64,000 bases of DNA from Arthrobacter sp. SDTb3-6 (GTDB lineage: Bacteria; Actinomycetota; Actinomycetes; Actinomycetales; Micrococcaceae): positions 112,669 to 176,668 of the forward strand of contig NZ_JAAMFN010000004.1 of the NCBI RefSeq assembly GCF_013376095.1, read 5' to 3'. The stretch's first letter is position 1; each line of letters opens with the position of its first letter. Position numbers and translations under genes: made by a program. Of this stretch, positions 8,713-17,346 are shown piece after piece. The notes under the pieces are model-generated. The model was given only the letters and a program-made list of their open reading frames with translations. It was not told where the DNA came from and did not search any database.

Positions 8713-9096
8713 TTACATGCCGGCGGAGTAGCTGCCCAGGGCTGCGGTGAAATTGGCCAGCTGTTCGGGGCTGGCGAAGGAGAACACCATGCCGACGACG
8801 GCGGCCATCACGGCTGCCAGGCCCACGGTGGCGGCGCAGACGGCGGCGATGAGCTTGGCGTCGTCGTCAAGGCGGCCGGGCATGTGCAGCTCCGGGTCGA
8901 TCAGGTTGGGGGCGCTGTCAAAGGTTCCGTCGGACAGCCGTGCCACCACCCGGGCGTTGGCGCGGTCCAGGCGCATCGAGGAAATGGCGCTGCCGTGGCG
9001 GGCCAGCAGGATGTCCGAACCGACGCTGCGGCGCACGGACGCAAACATGCCCTGGTGGCTGGCGTGACGGACGTTGCTGCGCACGGACTGAAACAC
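8713..9096 (-). CDS. Uncharacterised small membrane protein
   Basis: 127 residues, mostly soluble at the N-terminus (basic, with HASHQGMFASVRRSVGSD), with one strong hydrophobic segment near residues 84-107 (VCAATVGLAAVMAAVVGMVF). I recognise no domain. It is transcribed leftward, away from dnaG, and its ATG is preceded by a GGGAGCC ribosome site. No function is proposed. Confidence 0.6.
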   Translation of the reverse strand: MFQSVRSNVRHASHQGMFASVRRSVGSDILLARHGSAISSMRLDRANARVVARLSDGTFDSAPNLIDPELHMPGRLDDDAKLIAAVCAATVGLAAVMAAVVGMVFSFASPEQLANFTAALGSYSAGM

Positions 9097-9322
9097 TGTG
9101 GAGGCTCCCTTGGAAATGGTGTGGGGTGGTTTTCCCGGCCGGCGGCCCGGAAGTCCACGCCATTGGGGGGTAGTTAAATTCTATCGGCGCCAAGGGGCGT
9201 CCAGGCCTGAAACGGCGGTGATTCCAGCCACCAGGGTGTGCGTTTCCGGTCACTGGCGGGCGATCCCCACAGCGGCCGGCTGCCCGGGGCCGGGGGCGGA
9301 CAAACTCACGTAAACTGGCCGG

Positions 9323-11356
9323 GTGGCTGGGTTGATCAAGCGGGAAGACATAGATGAGGTGCGCACGCGCACCGACCTGAAGGAAGTCGTCGACGCCTAC
9401 GTCACCCTGAAGTCGGCCGGCATCGGCTCCTTCAAGGGCCTGTGCCCGTTCCATGACGAGCGCAGCCCCTCCTTCCACGTGCGCCCGCAGATGGGGTACT
9501 TCCACTGCTTCGGCTGCCAGGAGAGCGGCGACGTCATCTCCTTCATCCAAAAAATGGACCACATCCCCTTTTCGGAAGCCGTGGAAAAGCTGGCCGGGCG
9601 TATCGGCTACGAACTCCATTACGAGGACGGCGGCACCGGCCCGCGTCGCGAGGAGGTGGGGCGCAGGCAGCGGCTCCTGGACGCCCACAAGATTGCCGGG
9701 GAGTTCTTCCGGGCACAGCTTCTCACGCCCGCGGCGGCCGCGGGACGGGCGTTCCTGGCCGAGCGCGGCTTTGAACGCAGCGCTGCGGACCGGTTTGGCG
9801 TCGGCTTCGCCCCGCAGGGCTGGGACTCCCTGTTGAAGCACCTTTCGGGAAAGGGATTCACCCAGGAGGAACTGAAGCTCACCGGCATGTTCTCCGAGGG
9901 CCAGCGGGGCATTTACGACCGCTTCCGCGGCCGCCTCATCTGGCCCATCCGGGACATTGCCGGGGACACGGTGGGCTTCGGCGCCCGCAAGCTGTTCGAC
10001 GACGACCAGGGCCCCAAGTACCTGAACACCCCTGAAACCACCCTGTACAAGAAATCGCAGGTCCTCTACGGGATCGACCTGGCCAAGAAGAACATTGCCT
10101 CAAAGCGCCAGCTGGTGGTCGTGGAAGGCTACACGGACGTCATGGCCTGCCACCTGGCCGGGGTGGACACGGCGGTGGCCACCTGCGGCACCGCCTTCGG
10201 CGCCGACCACATCAAGGTGGCCCGCCGCCTGCTCTCCGACGACGGCACGGGCGGGGAGGTGGTGTTCACCTTCGACGGCGACGCCGCCGGGCAGAAGGCC
10301 GCCTTGAAGGCCTTCGACGAGGACCAGCGCTTCATCGCCCAGACGTACGTGGCCGTGGAACCCACCGGGGCCGACCCCTGCGAGCTGCGCCAGCGCCGCG
10401 GCGACGAGGCCGTCCACTCCCTGATCCGCTCCCGCCGCCCCTTGTTTGAATTCGCCATCCGCTCCACCCTGGCCAAGTTTGACCTCAGCACGGTGGAGGG
10501 GCGCGTCAGCGGGCTGCGGGCCTCCGCGCCGGTGGTGGCGGGAATCCGCGACGGCTCCACCCGGATCGGCTACAGCCAGGAACTGGCCGGCTGGCTGGGC
10601 ATCGCCGACCCCAACGAAGTCCTGCGTGCCGTCAAGGGCGCCGAGAAGCGCGCCCATGCCGGCGCTGCCCGGCCCGGCGCACCTGGCAGCCCGCGGCCGG
10701 TTGCCGGGCAGGCGCCCGCCCCACGTGCCCCGTACGACGCCGGCCCCGCCGCCTCCCAGCGCCAGGCCGGGAACGGCGCCCCCTCCCGCGGGGCACACGC
10801 CCAGGGGCAGCATGCGCACGGCGGGCAGCCTGCCGCTGGCCGGACCGGCGTCGCACCGGCCCAGGAGCCGGCCCAACCGAGGTTCCCCCGTCCGGACCCG
10901 CGCGACCCCCAGGCCCGCATGGAGCGGGAGGCGCTGGAGGTGGTGCTCCAGCACCCGGGGCTGCTGACGGCAGGCAATTGGCAGCATTTTGCCGCCACGG
11001 AATTCCAGGTTTCCGCATACCAGGCCATCCATGCCGGGATTGCCGCTGCGGGGGAATCGCTGGCAGCCTCGTCCCAGTGGCTGGAAGCCGTGCGGGCCAA
11101 CGTGCCGGGGGAGCTGGGGAACCTCGTTGCCGAGCTGGCCATGAGCCCGCTGCCCACGAAGGCTGACGAGTCCCTGGAACGGTATTGCCGCGCGATGCTG
11201 CGCCGGCTTTTCGAAGGGCAGATCACCAAGCTGAAGCAGGAGCGGCTCGGCGCCCTGCAGCGCATGGATCCGGCCGTGGATCCGGAGGGGTACCAGCTGC
11301 TCCAGCGCGAGCTCATGGAGCTGGAAATGGCACGCCGGGCCCTGCGCGGCGATTGA
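9323..11356 (+). CDS. dnaG: DNA primase
   Basis: A 677-residue primase that makes RNA primers at the replication fork. Domains seen in order: the CHC2 zinc finger with Cys41, His44, Cys62 and Cys65 (KGLCPFHDERSP...YFHCFGCQESGD); the catalytic core with the TOPRIM segment VVVEGYTDVMACHLAGV (~residues 260-280) and TFDGDAAGQKAA; a low-complexity Ala/Pro/Gly linker (~residues 440-540); and a C-terminal helicase-binding region (from ~545). The start is a GTG at 9323. Length and architecture are normal for actinobacteria. Confidence 0.97.
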   Translation: MAGLIKREDIDEVRTRTDLKEVVDAYVTLKSAGIGSFKGLCPFHDERSPSFHVRPQMGYFHCFGCQESGDVISFIQKMDHIPFSEAVEKLAGRIGYELHYEDGGTGPRREEVGRRQRLLDAHKIAGEFFRAQLLTPAAAAGRAFLAERGFERSAADRFGVGFAPQGWDSLLKHLSGKGFTQEELKLTGMFSEGQRGIYDRFRGRLIWPIRDIAGDTVGFGARKLFDDDQGPKYLNTPETTLYKKSQVLYGIDLAKKNIASKRQLVVVEGYTDVMACHLAGVDTAVATCGTAFGADHIKVARRLLSDDGTGGEVVFTFDGDAAGQKAALKAFDEDQRFIAQTYVAVEPTGADPCELRQRRGDEAVHSLIRSRRPLFEFAIRSTLAKFDLSTVEGRVSGLRASAPVVAGIRDGSTRIGYSQELAGWLGIADPNEVLRAVKGAEKRAHAGAARPGAPGSPRPVAGQAPAPRAPYDAGPAASQRQAGNGAPSRGAHAQGQHAHGGQPAAGRTGVAPAQEPAQPRFPRPDPRDPQARMEREALEVVLQHPGLLTAGNWQHFAATEFQVSAYQAIHAGIAAAGESLAASSQWLEAVRANVPGELGNLVAELAMSPLPTKADESLERYCRAMLRRLFEGQITKLKQERLGALQRMDPAVDPEGYQLLQRELMELEMARRALRGD

Positions 11357-11422
11357 CCCGGCCGGCGCGGGCGCGCCGATTTCGCAACGGCGCCGGCCTT
11401 TGTTATTGTTGTTCCTGCGCGA

Positions 11423-11495
11423 TCCTCTGTAGCTCAATTGGCAGAGCATTCGACTGTTAATCGAAGGGTTACTGGTTCAAGTCCAGTCAGAGGAG
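11423..11495 (+). tRNA. tRNA-Asn (GTT)
   Basis: 73 nt with a TCCTCTG/CAGAGGA acceptor stem, anticodon loop CTGTTAA (GTT), T-loop TTCAAGT, discriminator G, and CCA encoded at 11496-11498. It lies 66 bases after dnaG and is the first of two near-identical copies. Confidence 0.96.
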
Positions 11496-11607
11496 CCAAT
11501 CCCATTCAGGGATTTCCGGAAGCCAAACCGGACACACGCGCAGCAGGCAAAAAACAAGGGGTGCATTTCATTTATGCAATGTGCCGATTGGGATATTCCT
11601 GCTTCAT

Positions 11608-11680
11608 TCCTCCGTAGCTCAATTGGCAGAGCATTCGACTGTTAATCGAAGGGTTACTGGTTCAAGTCCAGTCGGAGGAG
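11608..11680 (+). tRNA. tRNA-Asn (GTT), second copy
   Basis: 73 nt, identical to the copy at 11423 except for the compensated pair in the acceptor stem (TCCTCCG/CGGAGGA). The next bases are CAA, so CCA is not encoded here. A strong terminator follows 12 bases downstream. Confidence 0.96.
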
Positions 11681-11692
11681 CAAGGCAAAAGA

Positions 11693-11735
11693 TTGGCCCC
11701 ACACCCCTTGAGGGTGCGGGGCCAATTTTATTTTT
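11693..11735 (+). terminator. Rho-independent terminator of the tRNA-Asn pair
   Basis: A 14-bp stem with one mismatch (TTGGCCCCACACCC and its partner at 11712-11725), a 5-base loop, then TTTTATTTTT. It ends the tRNA transcript and may also serve the convergent MFS gene. Confidence 0.85.
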
Positions 11736-11789
11736 GCCCGGCCCAACAGTGCCTGGCCTTACAGTGCCTGGCCTTACAGCGGCTGGGCC

Positions 11790-13070
11790 TTAAAGGGCCG
11801 GGACCGTGCGCGGCCGGACAATGATCCACAGGGCGGCCATGGCCAGCAGGATCGCGCTGCCCATGATGACGGCCATGGGCGTTGCGGTGCGCACGCCCAC
11901 CAGGCCCACCACGGGGGTGATCAACCCCGCGAAACCGAAGGTGACCGCTCCCAGCAGGGAGGCCGCTGTTCCCGCCTGGCGGCCGTTGCGGGCCAGGCCC
12001 AGCACCTGCACGGATGGAAACATGAAGCCGGTGGCCGCAATGAAGAACCAGAGCGGCACGATCACACCCCACAGGCCAAGGTGCAGCTGGTCAAACACCA
12101 CCATGGCGGCGGCTGCCACCACCTGGGCCACGGTGGCCCAGGCAATGACCCACTGCGGGCCGGCGCGGCGCATGAGCCGCGCCGCAGTCTGCACGCCGGC
12201 CACCACGCCCAGCGAGTTGGCCGCAAAGAGGAAGCCGTACTGCTGCGGGGAAAACCCGTAGCTGGCCTGGAACAGGAACGTCGACGCCGAGAGGTAGGTG
12301 AACAGGGCGGCGAAATTCAGCCCGCCCACGAACAGGGTGCCCACAAAGATCCGGTCGCTGAACACGGTCTTGTAGCGGTCGGTGACACGGACGCCGTCGG
12401 ACCTGCGCAGGTCACGCGGCCGGGTCTCAACGATGAAGACGAAGGCGGCCACCACCACCAGGGCGCCGTAGCCGGCCAGGAACCAGAAGATGCCGGGCCA
12501 GTCCATGATGCCCAGCAGCTGGGAACCGATGACAGGGGCAAAAATGGGCGCCATGCCGTTGACCAGCGACATGTAGGAGAGCATCCGGACCAGGCGGTAG
12601 CCGCCGAACAGGTCGCGGATCATGGCCATGGCCACCACGCCGCCGCCTGCCGCGCCGATGCCCTGCAGGGCGCGGAAGACCCCCAGCATGGTGATGTCGG
12701 TGGACAGGGCCGCGCCGACCGAAGCGGCAACGTGCAAGGCCGTGGCCAGGATCAGCGGCATCCGTCGGCCGAACTTGTCGCTGAAGGGGCCCACGATCAG
12801 CTGGCCGGCGGCAAAGCCGATGGTGGTGGCCGTCAGTGTCAGCTGCACGGCTGCGGCACTGACGTTGAGTTCGCGGCCGATCCCGGGGAAGGCCGGCAGG
12901 TACAGGTCAATCGTGAACGGGCCCAGGGCGGTGAGCAGGCCCAGCACCAGGACGTAGATGAGTTTTTGCCGGCGGGACAGGCTGTCGCCGGGGTGGGTAA
13001 TCGGGGTCAAGAACGAAGGATCCTTGCTGGCTGGAAGAAACGCGGGAAAGGAGGTGCGGGAGCCTGCCAT
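11790..13070 (-). CDS. Bcr/CflA-type multidrug efflux MFS transporter
   Basis: A 12-helix major facilitator protein of about 426 residues that exports drugs in exchange for protons. Seen: the Bcr/CflA opening GPFTIDLYLPAFPGI, the MFS motif A IVGPFSDKFGRR after helix 2, and RALQGIGAAGGGVVAMAMIRD of helices 4-5. The frame extends to 13172, but that N-terminus is unlike the family; the Met at 13070 (MAGSRTSF) is the likely start. The gene is convergent with the tRNA-Asn pair. The substrate is unknown. Confidence 0.9.
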   Translation of the reverse strand: MAGSRTSFPAFLPASKDPSFLTPITHPGDSLSRRQKLIYVLVLGLLTALGPFTIDLYLPAFPGIGRELNVSAAAVQLTLTATTIGFAAGQLIVGPFSDKFGRRMPLILATALHVAASVGAALSTDITMLGVFRALQGIGAAGGGVVAMAMIRDLFGGYRLVRMLSYMSLVNGMAPIFAPVIGSQLLGIMDWPGIFWFLAGYGALVVVAAFVFIVETRPRDLRRSDGVRVTDRYKTVFSDRIFVGTLFVGGLNFAALFTYLSASTFLFQASYGFSPQQYGFLFAANSLGVVAGVQTAARLMRRAGPQWVIAWATVAQVVAAAAMVVFDQLHLGLWGVIVPLWFFIAATGFMFPSVQVLGLARNGRQAGTAASLLGAVTFGFAGLITPVVGLVGVRTATPMAVIMGSAILLAMAALWIIVRPRTVPAL

Positions 13071-13341
13071 GGCAATATCGCAAAAAAGACGACTGCCTGC
13101 CCATGCTATGCGCAAATTGTGCAGGGCCGGAATGAAGTGTGGAACAAATGTCCCCATGTCACAAAAGGCCACGACACGCTGGGGGCAACACCGTTGCTGG
13201 GGCAGCTATTCCCCGAAGGGTGGAATCTTTGCCGCCCATGGATGGTAATTTTGTGTTTACGGCAGCGCCGCATCACATGGGCGCAACAAGATTCCGCCGT
13301 CCGTGCGAACGGGCGCGGAAGTAAATATTGGAGGCGGTCTC

Positions 13342-14181
13342 ATGGCAGTGGCACAGCAGGCAGTGCACACGGGCTCGAAAGACCTGAAGGTGGTCGCAGG
13401 TCCAAATCTCGTGGAGGCGGTCAAGACGACCGCCCGGCTCGTGCCACGCCAGGTCAACGATGAAATTGAACTGGCCAAACTTGAGCTGGGGAACAAAAAG
13501 TCCCGCCTGGGCGGCATCGCGGTGTTCGCCGTACTGGCCCTGGTGTTCCTGGCACTGCTCGTCATTGCCCTGGTGGTTGCCGCCGTTGCCGGACTCGGCA
13601 CGGTCCTGCCGTTGTGGCTCTCGGCGTTGGTCATCAGTGCAGCCTTCCTCGTCTTGACGGCCATTGCGGCCCTCGTCGCCTACGGGAAATTCAAGGCCCT
13701 GCTGCCGCTGTTGCCCGAAAATGCCTGGCGCGGGATCCGCCACGACCTGGGCATTGCCAAGGAGGGCCGCACCTTTGATGCCAGCACCCTCGAGCACAAG
13801 ACGTTGAGCAAGGCGGAGAAGAAGGCCAGGAAGGCGGCGAAGGAGGCGGCCAAGGAGAAGGCCGGCGCCGAGCAGGCGGCCAAGGCAGCCGAGCATGGCC
13901 CCAAGGCAAGCCAGGACGAACTGATCAAACGCACCGAGGTGCGCCGCGAACACCTTGGGCTGCTGCGGGAGGAACTGCTGGAGCAGGCGGACGTGAAGAA
14001 GCAGGCCGCCCATTACGTGGACCTTGCCAAGGGGCGGGCCGCCGAATCTGCCCGGGCGGCCGCCACCGGCGCCCTGTCGCACGGGCTGGAAACTGCCAAA
14101 ACGCGATGGAAACCACTCGCTGTCTTCGCCGTGTCGGCTGCCGCCTGCGTCGTGTTCCTGCGAAAGTTGTTCAAGAAGTGA
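13342..14181 (+). CDS. Phage holin family (DUF1469-like) membrane protein
   Basis: About 279 residues. The start at 13342 has a GGAGG site 7 bases upstream. Seen: an N-terminal amphipathic region (LVPRQVNDEIELAKLEL), two adjacent membrane segments (residues ~55-110: FAVLALVFLALLVIALVV and LWLSALVISAAFLVLTA), a long Lys/Ala-rich charged coil, and a C-terminal hydrophobic anchor ending FLRKLFKK. The two-helix core matches the Actinobacteria phage-holin-superfamily / DUF1469 proteins, which are chromosomal membrane proteins of unknown role. It is not part of a prophage here. Confidence 0.75.
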   Translation: MAVAQQAVHTGSKDLKVVAGPNLVEAVKTTARLVPRQVNDEIELAKLELGNKKSRLGGIAVFAVLALVFLALLVIALVVAAVAGLGTVLPLWLSALVISAAFLVLTAIAALVAYGKFKALLPLLPENAWRGIRHDLGIAKEGRTFDASTLEHKTLSKAEKKARKAAKEAAKEKAGAEQAAKAAEHGPKASQDELIKRTEVRREHLGLLREELLEQADVKKQAAHYVDLAKGRAAESARAAATGALSHGLETAKTRWKPLAVFAVSAAACVVFLRKLFKK

Positions 14182-14246
14182 ATTCCTTGGACGTGCCGCC
14201 GGACAGCGGGGGGCGGTTCCATTAGCTGCGGGGAGGAATGACAAGC

Positions 14247-14861
14247 ATGCCGGCCGGATCGAACACGCCTGCGGGCAATCCGGGCGCCATTGTCACCGTT
14301 CCCAACGTCATTACCGTGGTCAGGTTCCTGGGCACGCCACTGTTCGTGTGGCTGGTCCTGGGTCCGCGCGAGTACGGCTGGGGTGTCTTTGTGCTGGCGA
14401 TGATGGGCTGCACCGACTGGATTGACGGCTACGTGGCGCGCAAGCTCAACCAGGTGACCAGGCTCGGCCGCATCATGGACCCGCTTGCAGACCGGGTGGC
14501 GCTCGTGGCGGTGACCATCACACTGGTCATAGCCGGGGTGCTGCCGCTATGGCTGCTGGTCCTGCTGCTCATTCCCGACGTCATCCTGCTGGCGGCCACG
14601 CTGTATTACTTCCGCGGCGACGCCGGCCTGAAGGTGACACTGCTGGGCAAGTCCCGGACGGCGGCGCTGATGATCGGCACGCCGATGCTGCTGCTGGCCA
14701 GGGCGCTGGACTCCGAATCCACCGCCATCCTGGCCTGGGTGTTCCTGGGCTCGGCGATGGTCATGCACGTCATTGCCTTTGGCCAATATTTCCGCGCACT
14801 GCTCGCCCGGCACCGCGCAATCCACCTGCCCGTGCAGCCTCCCCGGGCCGGGCACCCATGA
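14247..14861 (+). CDS. CDP-alcohol phosphatidyltransferase
   Basis: A membrane enzyme of about 204 residues that joins a CDP-activated lipid and an alcohol, as PgsA does in phosphatidylglycerophosphate synthesis. Seen: the complete family motif, Asp-x2-AspGly-x2-AlaArg-x8-Gly-x3-Asp-x3-Asp, starting DWIDGYVARKLNQVT and ending RIMDPLAD, with about five hydrophobic segments. An ATG at 14238 sits one base after the GGAGG site; the ATG at 14247 has a 10-base spacing and is preferred. The downstream gene starts inside its stop codon (ATGA). The alcohol acceptor is not determined. Confidence 0.88.
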   Translation: MPAGSNTPAGNPGAIVTVPNVITVVRFLGTPLFVWLVLGPREYGWGVFVLAMMGCTDWIDGYVARKLNQVTRLGRIMDPLADRVALVAVTITLVIAGVLPLWLLVLLLIPDVILLAATLYYFRGDAGLKVTLLGKSRTAALMIGTPMLLLARALDSESTAILAWVFLGSAMVMHVIAFGQYFRALLARHRAIHLPVQPPRAGHP

Positions 14862-15745
14862 TGTGGCTGGCGGTCGCGTGCGCCGTGGTGGCAGCGTTCT
14901 TCCTGGCGTTCGGGGCGCAGCGCCAGGGCAGCGCCGTGCAAAGCAACACCGGCGGCCTGGCACTTGGCAGCACCGGGTTCCTGCGCCTGCTCCGCAACCC
15001 GCGCTGGGTGTTCGGGCTGCTGCTGCTGGGCGCCGGAATGGCGCTGAACGTGGTGGCACTGACCCTGGGGACCCTGACCGTCATCCAGCCCATCGGCGCC
15101 ATCGCGCTGGTCATCACCACCATCGTCAATTCCCGGGACCAGGGCATCAGGCTCAACCGCGCCACGGTGGTGGCCATCAGCGCCTGCGTGACCGGCAGCG
15201 CCTTGTTTGTGCTCCTGGCCGTCAATGTGGTCCGGGAAAACACCCATGTGGACAGCTCAGAGGAACTCACGGTGGTGATGCTCCTGGCCATCGTCGTTGT
15301 GATCTTCGGCGGCGCGCTGGTCATGTTCAGGCACCGGCTGAAGGCATTTTTCTACATCCTCGGTGCCGGTGTGCTGTTCGGCTTTGTCGCGGTGCTGACC
15401 CGCATCATCTCCCGGCAGGTCTTTGACCCCAACGGCCTCTTTTTGCTCAACGTCCAGTGGTATTCCATCATCGCCATTGCCGCGGCCGGCGGCCTGGGCA
15501 GCTGGTTTGTCCAAAGCGCCTACGCGAGCGGCCCGCCGGACCTCGTCATTGCCGGGCTGACAGTGGTTGACCCGATGGTCGGCATCGGCATTGGCATCAC
15601 CATCCTGGGTGAACTGCGTCCCGACGTGCCGCCCGTGGTTGCCATATCCATGGCCGGGGCAGCTTTGGTTGCTATCGTTGGGGTGGTCGCCTTGTCGCGG
15701 CACCATCCCGACGTGGTGCAACGCCGGGCGGATGCCAAGAGGTAG
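14858..15745 (+). CDS. DMT/NIPA-like multi-pass membrane protein
   Basis: About 295 residues with nine or so hydrophobic segments, starting MMWLAVACAVVAAFFLAFGAQ and ending in a short charged tail. The internal pattern (TLTVIQPIGAIALVITTI, then DLVIAGLTVVDPMVGIGIG) is that of the EamA/DMT and NIPA magnesium-transporter-like group. ATG 14858 overlaps the phosphatidyltransferase stop (ATGA), so the two are translationally coupled, with the glycosyltransferase gene following 146 bases later. The set suggests envelope lipid synthesis, but the substrate is unknown. Confidence 0.78.
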   Translation: MMWLAVACAVVAAFFLAFGAQRQGSAVQSNTGGLALGSTGFLRLLRNPRWVFGLLLLGAGMALNVVALTLGTLTVIQPIGAIALVITTIVNSRDQGIRLNRATVVAISACVTGSALFVLLAVNVVRENTHVDSSEELTVVMLLAIVVVIFGGALVMFRHRLKAFFYILGAGVLFGFVAVLTRIISRQVFDPNGLFLLNVQWYSIIAIAAAGGLGSWFVQSAYASGPPDLVIAGLTVVDPMVGIGIGITILGELRPDVPPVVAISMAGAALVAIVGVVALSRHHPDVVQRRADAKR

Positions 15746-15891
15746 CAGCGGCAGCGGCTTCCTCCCGGGGCCGCATCAGCGGGACCCGTCCTTTTTGTAC
15801 AGCACGACGGCGTTGGGAACCCCTTGCGGTTTCCTTGCGTTGGGGCGCCGGCACGATCCGGCGGCCAACCAATCCACCAGGAGTTTTATCC

Positions 15892-17097
15892 GTGACATCC
15901 ACATCGGAGAACAGCGGCCAGAAGCCGCTGACGATCTTGATTGCCGCCGACACCTATCCGCCGCACATCAACGGCGCGGCCCAATTCTGCTTCCGCCTGG
16001 CCACCGGCATGACGGCACGCGGCCACGACGTCCATGTCATGACGTTCCGCCCCGATGGCGGGCCCATGTATACGGAAAAGCGGGAAGAGGCAACGGTGCA
16101 CCGCCTGCGCTCGCGTCCGGTCCCCACGCACGAATACTTCCGGGTCTGCCTGCCCTGGGAAATCAAGAAGGACATCACCGCGCTGTTCGACGTCATCAAC
16201 CCCGACGTGGTGCACGTCCAAAGCCACTACATGATCGGCGAGCATGTGGTGTACGAGGCGGAGCGCCGCGGCATCCGCATTGTGGCCACCAACCACTTCA
16301 TGCCCGAAAACCTCAATCCGTTCCTGCCCTTCCCGCAGTGGTTCAAGAACATTGTGGGTCGTGTTTCCTGGCGCGACATGGGCAAGGTCATGAGCCGGGC
16401 CGACGTCGTCACCACGCCCACGCCGCTGGCCGCGAAGGCCATGCACGAGCACGCCTTCCTGCGGAAGGTCCTGCCGCTGTCCAACGGGATTGAGGCCGGC
16501 AACTATGAACTGGCACCGGGGGAGGTCCTGGAGCCGAAGCCGTACCCGGTCGTGGCCTTTGTAGGCCGGCTGGCCGAGGAAAAGCACATCGACGTGCTCA
16601 TCGATGCCATCGCCAAAACGCCCGCGGACCTCGACCTCCACCTGGTGGTGGTGGGCGGCGGCGAGGTGAAGACGGCCTTGAAGGCCCAGGCCGAACGCTT
16701 GGGATTGTCCAGCCGCGTGAAGTTCACCGGCCTGATCAGCGACAAGGAACTGCGTGACGTCTACCTGGCGGCGGACCTGTTCGTCATGCCGGGCACGGCC
16801 GAGCTGCAGTCGCTGGTGACGCTCGAGGCGATGAGCGCGTCCACTCCGGTGGTGCTGGCCAATGCCATGGCACTGCCGCACCTGGTGGAGGACGGGGTCA
16901 ACGGATTCCTGTTCAAGCCCAACGACAGCGATGACCTGGCCGCGAAGATCACCACCATCATGCAGCTCTCCCCGGAAGGCCGGGCCGCGATGGGGGCGGC
17001 CAGCCACTCGATGGTGGCCCGCCACGGCCTGCAAAAGACGCTGGACACCTTCGAGGACATCTACCGTGGCGGCAGCTACGAGGATCACGCACTTTAG
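15892..17097 (+). CDS. Glycosyltransferase family 4 protein
   Basis: About 401 residues, GT-B fold. The GTG at 15892 is 8 bases after CAGGAG and begins VTSTSENSG. Seen: the N-terminal acceptor domain opening ILIAADTYPPHINGAAQF, the donor-domain start VVAFVGRLAEEKHIDVLI, and the EX7E motif in GTAELQSLVTLEAM. Such enzymes in actinobacteria transfer mannose or glucose to lipid or trehalose acceptors (MgtA/PimB-like). Nearness to a CDP-alcohol phosphatidyltransferase supports a glycolipid role, by inference. It ends 82 bases before the tRNA that hosts the integrated element. Confidence 0.88.
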   Translation: MTSTSENSGQKPLTILIAADTYPPHINGAAQFCFRLATGMTARGHDVHVMTFRPDGGPMYTEKREEATVHRLRSRPVPTHEYFRVCLPWEIKKDITALFDVINPDVVHVQSHYMIGEHVVYEAERRGIRIVATNHFMPENLNPFLPFPQWFKNIVGRVSWRDMGKVMSRADVVTTPTPLAAKAMHEHAFLRKVLPLSNGIEAGNYELAPGEVLEPKPYPVVAFVGRLAEEKHIDVLIDAIAKTPADLDLHLVVVGGGEVKTALKAQAERLGLSSRVKFTGLISDKELRDVYLAADLFVMPGTAELQSLVTLEAMSASTPVVLANAMALPHLVEDGVNGFLFKPNDSDDLAAKITTIMQLSPEGRAAMGAASHSMVARHGLQKTLDTFEDIYRGGSYEDHAL

Positions 17098-17179
17098 GGC
17101 CGGACGCATTAGTATTGCAGGAGTGCTTTCACGTGCACGGCCTTCCTTTGGAAGGCCGGTCGTGGAGGGCGCGCTGCGA

Positions 17180-17253
17180 GGGGCCATAGCTCAGCTGGTT
17201 AGAGCGCGGGACTCATAATCCTAAGGTCCTCGGTTCAAGTCCGAGTGGCCCTA
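17180..17253 (+). tRNA. tRNA-Met (CAT), 3' half supplied by an integrated element
   Basis: 74 nt: acceptor GGGGCCA/TGGCCCT with a G-U first pair, anticodon loop CTCATAA, T-loop TTCAAGT, discriminator A. CAT can be elongator Met or a lysidine-modified Ile2; sequence alone does not settle it. From base 17215 on, the gene is identical to a 40-bp copy at 29002. The next bases here are CAT rather than CCA, whereas the distant copy is followed by CCA. The element therefore rebuilt the gene's 3' end without the encoded CCA. Confidence 0.9.
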
Positions 17254-17254
17254 C
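17215..17254 (+). repeat. attL: 40-bp core repeat at the left end
   Basis: Starts ATAATCCTAAGG and ends TGGCCCTAC; identical over 40 bases to 29002-29041. It lies within the tRNA anticodon loop to 3' end, a usual target of tyrosine integrases. Confidence 0.93.
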
Positions 17255-17310
17255 ATAACCGCAGGTCAGGGGCATGTTGTCTCTGACCTGTAGTTGTTTA
17301 ACAGTCCCAA

Positions 17311-17329
17311 TCCAACGTTTACCCAACGA
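17311..17329 (+). promoter_or_regulatory. Probable integrase arm-type site, left
   Basis: CCAACGTTTACCCAACGAA, 57 bases inside attL. The same 19 bases occur 115 bases inside attR (28869-28887) in the same orientation. Each contains CCAACG twice at 11-bp spacing, about one helical turn. Arm sites flanking the core are standard for tyrosine integrases; the assignment is by position and repetition. Confidence 0.65.
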
Positions 17330-17346
17330 ATTCAAATCAAGATGGG

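Noticed and set aside
13342..14181. Holin of a second prophage
   Set aside because: No phage genes flank it; the protein fits the chromosomal holin-superfamily/DUF1469 type found widely in actinobacteria.
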